From: Litchfieldia alkalitelluris
GTDB lineage: Bacteria > Bacillota > Bacilli > Bacillales > Bacillaceae_L
Reading direction: 5' to 3'
Length of the DNA stretch: 64,000 nucleotides
NCBI RefSeq assembly: GCF_002019645.1
Contig: NZ_KV917374.1
Coordinates: 582,856-646,855, forward strand
A program made the position numbers and the translations under genes. The stretch's first letter is position 1. Each line of letters starts with the position of its first letter. Positions 58,477 through 64,000 of the stretch are shown here, piece after piece. The notes under the pieces were generated by a model, which was given only the letters and a program-made list of their open reading frames with translations, ran no database searches and was not told the origin of the DNA.

Positions 58477-61221
58477 CTATCTAAGTGAAAGTAGACTTTT
58501 AAGATCATTGTTTGAAAGCTCTGTAATCCAGCTTTCACTTTGAATGATCTCGTCATTTAACGCTTGTTTCTTCTCTAGCATTTCATCGATTTTTTCCTCA
58601 AGTGTTCCTGTGCTAATCAGTTTATGAACATGTACAAACCGCTTTTGACCAATTCGATAGGCTCGGTCTGTTGCTTGATTTTCGACAGCTGGATTCCACC
58701 AACGATCAAAATGAATCACATGATTTGCTTCGGTCAAATTCAACCCAGTTCCACCAGCTTTTAAGGAAAGAATCAAAATTTGATGCTTTCGATTTTGAAA
58801 GCTTGCAATCATATCATCACGGCCCGTTTTTGAAATACTTCCATTTAAAAATAAGACCTCTTCACCAAGTGTTTTTTGTAAAACAGTTCGAATCATTTCA
58901 CCCATTTGAATATATTGAGTGAAAATTAAACAGCTTTCATCCTGCTCACGAATATTTGTCACTAACTCAAGAAGCTTCTCCATTTTATTAGAGCGTGTTT
59001 GGATTTGATTTGGTTGTGCTTCTTTTAGGTATAAGGCAGGATGGTTACATACTTGTTTTAACTTGCTTAGCATTTTTAAAATAAGTCCCTTTCGCTGCAT
59101 ACCAGCTACTTGTTCGACCTGTTCAAATGTATCTTTCACAAGCTGCTCATATAATGATGCTTGTTCAACAGTTAGTGGACAATATTCCTTTTGTTCTTGT
59201 TTGTCTGGTAAATTCAGTGCAACATCTTCGTCCTTTTTCGTTCTTCTTAATAAAAATGGACGTATTAACCGTTGCAGCTGCTGAATTCTCTCCGTATCCC
59301 GGTCCTTTTCGATTGGTGCAACAAACCGTTTTTGGAATTGGCCTAAGCTACCTAAATAGCCTTCATTGATAAAATCAAAAATAGACCATAATTCTGTTAA
59401 GCGATTTTCCATCGGTGTCCCTGTTAACGCAATATGATGAGCACCTTCTAAGCGACGGATGGCACGAGATTGCTTTGTTTGTGCATTTTTAATATTTTGA
59501 GCTTCATCTAAACAAATGGTGCCCCAATCATAAGCCGAAATTTCTTCATAGTCTAAATGCGATAAACCATAGGAAGTTAAGACAATATCTGCATCACCAA
59601 TGGAAGCAGCAAAGTCTTCTCCTTTTCCACGGTTCGCTCCATAATGCAAATGAACCTTCAACGTTGGGCCAAACTTTTCAAGCTCCTTCTGCCAGTTTCC
59701 AAGAACCGAGGTAGGGCAGATAATAAGAGATGGCTTTGAGCCATGCTCTTTGACCGCATGAAAATAAGCAATCATCTGAATCGTTTTTCCAAGTCCCATA
59801 TCATCGGCTAAACATGCCCCAAATCCGAAGCGCCGCAAAAATAACAGCCAATCAACACCTTGCTGCTGATATGGACGTAGCTCACCCTGAAAGCTAGTAG
59901 GAATGGAAGCTTGAGGGATTTCTTTAATCTCTGAAAGCTGATTTACCATCTTGGATAAATGTCGACTTAGTTCAATTTCGATATGTGCAAACGGACTCTG
60001 AGACTCTGTTTCATCTGAGGCTTCTCGGTCTGATAGTAAAAGCTCTTGTTCAAGAATATCTCGAAAACTTAGTCCTTCTTTGTTCGCTTTTGATAAAATA
60101 GACTGCACCTGTTTGATAAAAGCTGGATCGAGTTTAATCCATCTCCCACGGATATTGACGAGGCGTCGCTTTTGGTCGACAAGACTCATGAATTCCTCCT
60201 CTGATAAATCAACCCCATTGGTTGAAAAGCGCCAATCAAAGTCAATCAACGCATTTAAGCCAACAAACGATTGTCTAGTCGTCGCAGATGAAGATTTTAC
60301 CTTTGCTTTCACAGCTAGCTGGGCATCTCTAATTGCCATCCACCAAGAAGGGAGTTGAATCTCGACCCCAGCTTGTAATAATAACTCACTATCTTCAGTT
60401 AAGAAATTCCATGCTTGAAACTCGCTCATTTCACTGATCATTGTTTCATTTTTATCATGTAACCAAGGAACAAGGTTCATCCATGTTTGTTGGTCACGGC
60501 GCACTTTTTCAAGATGCTCCTTCCAACTTACCGGGAGTAGTTCTCCATATGGATATGAAATATCTTCATTCTTTTTATCACGCAAAAGGGTCTCAATTCC
60601 CCAAGGCTCACCATCTTCATCTGGTTCGACAAGGCGCAATACGACCTGAAAGGGGGCAGTATCTTTTACCCAACCAATTTTTTCATGATAATCTAACTCA
60701 GTTGCTGCAACGAGCTGGTTGCCAGCATTCTTTAGCAAAGGAAATTCCTGTTGAAGCTCAGTCCAGGCTTCATTTAAATCAGGATCCTGACTGAACCAAT
60801 CTTCAATAGCGGCTGATAACCAGCTTTTCTCAAAAGAGCCCGGTTCCATTTCTTCTAGCCTCCAGCCAAACGTGCCTTCAGCCCATTGATCATAATCCGG
60901 AACAAATGACTCTGATAAAATTCCTTTATATAAAAATACTGCAATCTCACGGAATTCCTGACTAGCCTCAGTAAATGTAATCTGTGATAAGGAATTCGGT
61001 GAGTGGGAACCGAAAAATTCAAGTGCCTGCCAAGGGGTTAAATAAAACGCTTCATCTTTTATTTCGATAAAAGAGCCATAATAGGAGGATGTATGATTTG
61101 AAAAGAGTATATTACGAACACTCTTTAATGAAATAATCTCATCAAATTCATCGCTAATCCATAAATAACAACCATTCATTTCATCCCACTGACAATCCAC
61201 AATTAATGAATGAACTAACAT
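58477..61221 (-). CDS. ywqA: SNF2-family DNA helicase YwqA
   Basis: 914 residues. The N-terminal 430 residues are the bacterial SNF2-associated region; then the helicase core with motif I DDMGLGKTIQM, Ia, II DEAQNIKN, III LTGTPMENR, and the second lobe with GGTGLNLTEANHVIHFD and RAYRIGQ. A DNA-dependent ATPase without a recognised nuclease. ATG 61221 behind AAGAAGGTGAAAG. It follows ywqB by 30 bases; the same pair occurs in B. subtilis. Confidence 0.96.
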   Translation of the reverse strand: MLVHSLIVDCQWDEMNGCYLWISDEFDEIISLKSVRNILFSNHTSSYYGSFIEIKDEAFYLTPWQALEFFGSHSPNSLSQITFTEASQEFREIAVFLYKGILSESFVPDYDQWAEGTFGWRLEEMEPGSFEKSWLSAAIEDWFSQDPDLNEAWTELQQEFPLLKNAGNQLVAATELDYHEKIGWVKDTAPFQVVLRLVEPDEDGEPWGIETLLRDKKNEDISYPYGELLPVSWKEHLEKVRRDQQTWMNLVPWLHDKNETMISEMSEFQAWNFLTEDSELLLQAGVEIQLPSWWMAIRDAQLAVKAKVKSSSATTRQSFVGLNALIDFDWRFSTNGVDLSEEEFMSLVDQKRRLVNIRGRWIKLDPAFIKQVQSILSKANKEGLSFRDILEQELLLSDREASDETESQSPFAHIEIELSRHLSKMVNQLSEIKEIPQASIPTSFQGELRPYQQQGVDWLLFLRRFGFGACLADDMGLGKTIQMIAYFHAVKEHGSKPSLIICPTSVLGNWQKELEKFGPTLKVHLHYGANRGKGEDFAASIGDADIVLTSYGLSHLDYEEISAYDWGTICLDEAQNIKNAQTKQSRAIRRLEGAHHIALTGTPMENRLTELWSIFDFINEGYLGSLGQFQKRFVAPIEKDRDTERIQQLQRLIRPFLLRRTKKDEDVALNLPDKQEQKEYCPLTVEQASLYEQLVKDTFEQVEQVAGMQRKGLILKMLSKLKQVCNHPALYLKEAQPNQIQTRSNKMEKLLELVTNIREQDESCLIFTQYIQMGEMIRTVLQKTLGEEVLFLNGSISKTGRDDMIASFQNRKHQILILSLKAGGTGLNLTEANHVIHFDRWWNPAVENQATDRAYRIGQKRFVHVHKLISTGTLEEKIDEMLEKKQALNDEIIQSESWITELSNNDLKSLLSLR

Positions 61222-61251
61222 ACTTTCACCTTCTTTACTCGGGCAATCTAA

Positions 61252-62862
61252 TCATTCTTGTATAATTAATTTGGCTCTCGTTAGTTCTTCCTGAAAGGCA
61301 CGAAGACGCTTATGGGAACCTGAGAGCTTCTCTATATAAAGATCCCAGCGATCTAATTTGTTTAAACGACGATAATTAGTACGAAGCTTTTTTAAATACC
61401 GAACAGCTTTTTTATAACTTTGACGGTTTTTCTGCTCTAGAGCATTCATCACAGCATGATGATAAAAAGGAATCACTGCCTGACGGTCATTTTCTTCAAT
61501 AAGCTTTAAGGTTTGACGATCACAGTCGTCTGCAGTGTAGCCTAAAAGGATCTGCAGCTCAACCCAGCTTTTATATTCGCCAACACCTAGTAAGTAATGA
61601 TCAAGCTCGACAAAGCTATATGGTAAGAGCTTTTTCATCATCTCAACATATAAACCTTGGTCATTTATCTGAAAATACTCGTAAATTTCACTTAAATAGG
61701 TCCTAGTAAAATGGCGCCGTGCATCATATGAAGGTAAGCTAGCCATATATTTATCAATATGTTTCGCTGAATACTCAATCCAATGACGCGCTCTCTTCCA
61801 ATCATGATTGTTTGAAAGAAGATGGATCCACCAGAAGCTATAAGAGACATATGAGCTATCCAATCTCGACAAATAGTTTACAGCTTCCATATCTCTTTTT
61901 TGTAAAAAAGCAAGGTGAACTAAAGCTAATAAATTTCCAACATGATCATCACTATCAGTTGTTGCTAAAAACTCTTCTTCTTCTTCAATCCATTTTTTTC
62001 GATTAAATAAGATCGACCAAAGGGCACGATAAATCGAAAAACGGTTAAATAAAAAGTAATCTTCTCTTAGCAATACCTCTCGGACACTATCAATGCTTTC
62101 ATATAAAATATCATCCAAATCAAATGGAAGAGATACTGATCGTAGATGGAAAATATCATCAATCACATTATCAATAATATGGTGCGCATATGGTGTAATA
62201 TAGTTTTCAAATGTAACCGCCTGATACTCATGCTTATTGAGTGTTTCGATAAATTTATTAAGTGAAAAAATCCCAGCATGAATTGAAAACAGACGTCTTG
62301 TTTCAGGCACCTTGGGGGCCTTTTTTATTAATCCTTGAAAGAAATTATAATAAATTAACGAAAAAAAGTGCCGATCACGTTCCGAATATTGATCTAAAAA
62401 TGACTCATATTCTTGCTTAAAAAACATCTGCCAGCTGCTTAGAGAATGTTCTTCATATGTACTTTGAAGTGCACTTGCTTTTTTAAATGAAGCGGAAATT
62501 CCCGCAAGTGTTGGGCTCATTTCTTCCTTCCATTCATCTAAAAGCGCTCCAATACGACCCACACTAGCATACACTGAAAAAAACAAGGCCATGCGATGGC
62601 GACAAAAATCACTAGAAGGACAACTACAGTGGTCACCCTCTGAAAACTCCAAATCAATGCTGGCGTCCACAGGAATAACATCCTGTACTTTTCCATGAAT
62701 CACTTGATCTGAATATTTCACATTATATACACTACCTTGACGGTAGAGATTAAGTCCTTTTTTGATTAGGTTACGATTATCTTCTAGATTGAAGGGTAAT
62801 TTCTTTTTTAACCCTTCAGCAAACTCAAGTATCTGTTCCTTTGAAACCTCATGCTGTAGCAT
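61252..62862 (-). CDS. ywqB: SWIM zinc-finger protein YwqB
   Basis: 536 residues. The SWIM motif CxCx(n)CxH is at about residues 79-89 (CSCPSSDFCRH); the rest is helical, without enzyme motifs. SWIM proteins next to SNF2 helicases probably act as their DNA- or protein-binding partner. ATG 62862, with AGGAGGCG upstream. First gene of the ywqB-ywqA unit. Confidence 0.93.
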   Translation of the reverse strand: MLQHEVSKEQILEFAEGLKKKLPFNLEDNRNLIKKGLNLYRQGSVYNVKYSDQVIHGKVQDVIPVDASIDLEFSEGDHCSCPSSDFCRHRMALFFSVYASVGRIGALLDEWKEEMSPTLAGISASFKKASALQSTYEEHSLSSWQMFFKQEYESFLDQYSERDRHFFSLIYYNFFQGLIKKAPKVPETRRLFSIHAGIFSLNKFIETLNKHEYQAVTFENYITPYAHHIIDNVIDDIFHLRSVSLPFDLDDILYESIDSVREVLLREDYFLFNRFSIYRALWSILFNRKKWIEEEEEFLATTDSDDHVGNLLALVHLAFLQKRDMEAVNYLSRLDSSYVSYSFWWIHLLSNNHDWKRARHWIEYSAKHIDKYMASLPSYDARRHFTRTYLSEIYEYFQINDQGLYVEMMKKLLPYSFVELDHYLLGVGEYKSWVELQILLGYTADDCDRQTLKLIEENDRQAVIPFYHHAVMNALEQKNRQSYKKAVRYLKKLRTNYRRLNKLDRWDLYIEKLSGSHKRLRAFQEELTRAKLIIQE

Positions 62863-63059
62863 GATTGCCCTTCGCCTCCTAATCTAACTAACAAACAGTG
62901 TGTTAAGAATATTCAAATATTTATATGCAAAAAGTATATCTTATTATTATAACTTATTTTTAAAATAAAATCTGTAATGGGACAGTCTCAAATCAAACAA
63001 GGCTTGCGTACGATATCAAAACAACTCCCTAGGGCTTATTTATAAGAGGTGACTAAATT

Positions 63060-63221
63060 TTGGATATAAACCAATCCAAACTTGAGGGTCGACTGGACCT
63101 AGAAGAGCTAAGGCAGGTCCTACTCCGCGCATATCTAAGAGGAGAAAACCTATCAAATATGGAAGCGAAAGACATGATAGAAGACCTTGTCAGAAATTTA
63201 AGAGGTAAAGATATATCGTAA
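63060..63221 (+). CDS. 53-residue helical protein, unknown
   Basis: TTG 63060 has AGAGGTGA seven bases upstream. The product is charged and helical (KLEGRLDLEELRQVLLRAYL, then NMEAKDMIEDLVRNLRGK). A perfect terminator at 63260 follows, so it forms a complete small transcription unit. It was too short for a default cut-off. No family recognised. Confidence 0.6.
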   Translation: MDINQSKLEGRLDLEELRQVLLRAYLRGENLSNMEAKDMIEDLVRNLRGKDIS

Positions 63222-63259
63222 CAGGGTACATTTGTTTGTAGATACTAGTTTCTAACGTG

Positions 63260-63304
63260 AAAAGAGGCGAGATCTCATCCTAGTGATGAGGTCTCGCCTC
63301 TTTT
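63260..63304. terminator. bidirectional terminator after the 53-residue gene
   Basis: Twenty-base arms (AAAAGAGGCGAGATCTCATC and its near-complement, one G-U pair) with a five-base loop and T/A-runs on both sides. Confidence 0.92.
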
Positions 63305-63330
63305 ACTTATGTTGAGGTTGCCTTAAAGGG

Positions 63331-63705
63331 AAACGCGGTCCGGTAATGGGGCGGAAAGAGTGTGTAATGCGGCGGGTTTGATCCTGAATCCGGCGAGAAA
63401 TCAAGAAAATCCGGCCGGAGCAAGAATTTAGGGAATCACAGTCCAAGAAATGCGGCGGGAAGATTGGATAATGCGGCGGGTATGATCCTAAATACGGCGA
63501 GAAATGAAGAAAATCCGGCCAGAGCAATGAATTAAGGTAATGCAGGCAAAGAAATACGGCGGGAAAAGTGTGTAATGCGGCGGGTTTAATCCTGAATCCG
63601 GCGAGAAATAAAGAAAATCCGGCCGGAGTAAGAATAAAGGGAATGACAGGCAAAGTCAAGTCCATAATATTGTGTAAAATACTAATACAATGTTTTCAAC
63701 TGTTT
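63331..63705. repeat. GC-rich phased repeat array B
   Basis: Words of the form AATCCGGCGAG, AATGCGGCGGG and AAATCCGGCCGG recur at 63365, 63386, 63407, 63428, 63448, 63469, 63490 and 63511 and on to about 63640, again at 20-21 bp with a 104-bp super-unit of five words. The right end, GTCAAGTCC then TTGTGTAAAA and TTTTCAACT, is the same as that of array A at 9276-9325. Confidence 0.9.
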
Positions 63706-63770
63706 TCAAGGTTTGGGGTTAGGTCTCCCCTTACATTTTTTTTTGCGAAAGCTTCCATGGTTTTTCTTTT

Positions 63771-63828
63771 GCATATCCAGGAGAGGCTGTCAAAGGCCTT
63801 TCACTTTGATAGCCTCTCCTGGATATGC
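63771..63828. other. 25-bp perfect hairpin beside the transposase
   Basis: Arms at 63771-63795 and 63804-63828 (GCATATCCAGGAGAGGCT and its complement, extended to 25 pairs with one G-U) with an eight-base loop. It lies 35 bases beyond the stop codon of the transposase on the minus strand and has no U-run. Confidence 0.8.
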
Positions 63829-63862
63829 CATAATACCATAATTGGAAGTTTCGGAAAAAATA

Positions 63863-64000
63863 CTATAGGGACTTCTTCCGGGAGTATGCATTCTCTTGAT
63901 ATTCCATTAAGACTGCACCTACTAAACGAAAAGCAGACTGTGTATTCGGAAATATCCTAATGACTCTTTCTCTTCTTCGTACTTCTTGATTTAAACGTTC
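63863..64000 (-). CDS. IS256-family transposase, C-terminal part (continues past the window)
   Basis: The last 45 codons of a minus-strand gene. LNQEVRRRERVIRIFPNTQS and AFRLVGAVLMEYQE are the typical ending of Mutator/IS256 transposases. The rest, including the DDE residues, lies to the right of the window. The insertion-sequence end should fall between about 63710 and 63862. Confidence 0.85.
   Translation of the reverse strand, partial: ERLNQEVRRRERVIRIFPNTQSAFRLVGAVLMEYQENAYSRKKSL

Noticed and set aside
63568..63960. 130-codon plus-strand frame at the right edge
   Set aside because: Crosses array B, the 25-bp hairpin and the antisense strand of the IS256 transposase.

Overview
The window is chromosomal DNA of an aerobic, endospore-forming, AT-rich Bacillota bacterium of the family Bacillaceae. 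Evidence: a complete F1Fo ATP synthase operon, the sporulation genes spoIID, spoIIQ and spoIIID, the rod-shape gene mbl, flagellar rod-type genes flhO/flhP, and frequent TTG/GTG starts behind strong GGAGG sites. The backbone order atp - ywzB - murAA - spoIID - spoIIQ - spoIIID - mbl - flhO - flhP - fabZ - ywpF - ssbB - ywqA - ywqB follows the Bacillus subtilis ywl-ywq region, with foreign or lineage-specific blocks inserted. AtpZ, and a complex I lacking NuoE/F/G, point to a Bacillaceae genus other than B. subtilis itself; I cannot name the species.

Layout: 1-950 end of a subtilase; 1.3-8.6 kb atpZIBEFHAGDC; 8.7-9.3 kb GC-rich phased repeat array; 9.85-20.8 kb nuoABCDHIJKLMN (NuoC has a 305-residue Lys/Ala-rich N-terminal extension); 20.9-25.7 kb ywzB, murAA, a small CxxC protein, spoIID; 25.9-26.9 kb a tandem array containing DnaA-box-like words every 21 bp; 27.2-29.1 kb a GntR/ABC operon with a self-overlapping operator; 29.4-32.7 kb spoIIQ and a MASE3-PAS sensor kinase; 32.9-34.4 kb a decayed yxlEFG-like ABC operon; 34.4-39.7 kb an Lrp/GGT/ChrA/Pcp/DUF1028 peptide-degradation cluster; 40.5-43.6 kb a frameshifted RND pump; 43.9-50.3 kb a hydrolase and a DUF4212/Na+ symporter/DUF294/exonuclease module; 50.9-57.9 kb spoIIID, mbl, flhO, flhP, an EpuA-domain gene, fabZ, a lipoprotein, ywpF, ssbB; 58.3-62.9 kb ywqA/ywqB on the minus strand; 63.3-63.7 kb a second GC-rich phased array; the right edge enters an IS256-family transposase.

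How the genes fit together: ATP synthase and complex I form one bioenergetic block (complex I builds the proton gradient that ATP synthase consumes). SpoIID, SpoIIQ, SpoIIID and the kinase serve sporulation. MurAA, Mbl and SpoIID act on the cell wall. The Lrp-GGT-Pcp cluster would release amino acids from gamma-glutamyl and pyroglutamyl peptides. The symporter module looks like regulated uptake of an organic anion.

The most unusual content is non-coding. Three separate arrays (8.7-9.3 and 63.3-63.7 kb with one word; 26.0-26.9 kb with a DnaA-box-like word; 43.7-43.8 kb with a third word) all repeat a 10-15 bp word at 20-21 bp, two DNA helical turns. A fourth family, at three loci, is built of about four GGAAAAATTCC-type palindromes with conserved 50/61/50 bp spacing. 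A fifth, roughly 150-bp GC-rich hairpin family has six copies, two of them inside the nuo operon and the flhO-flhP pair. A sixth short repeat is read into protein C-termini. No rRNA, tRNA or CRISPR array was seen.
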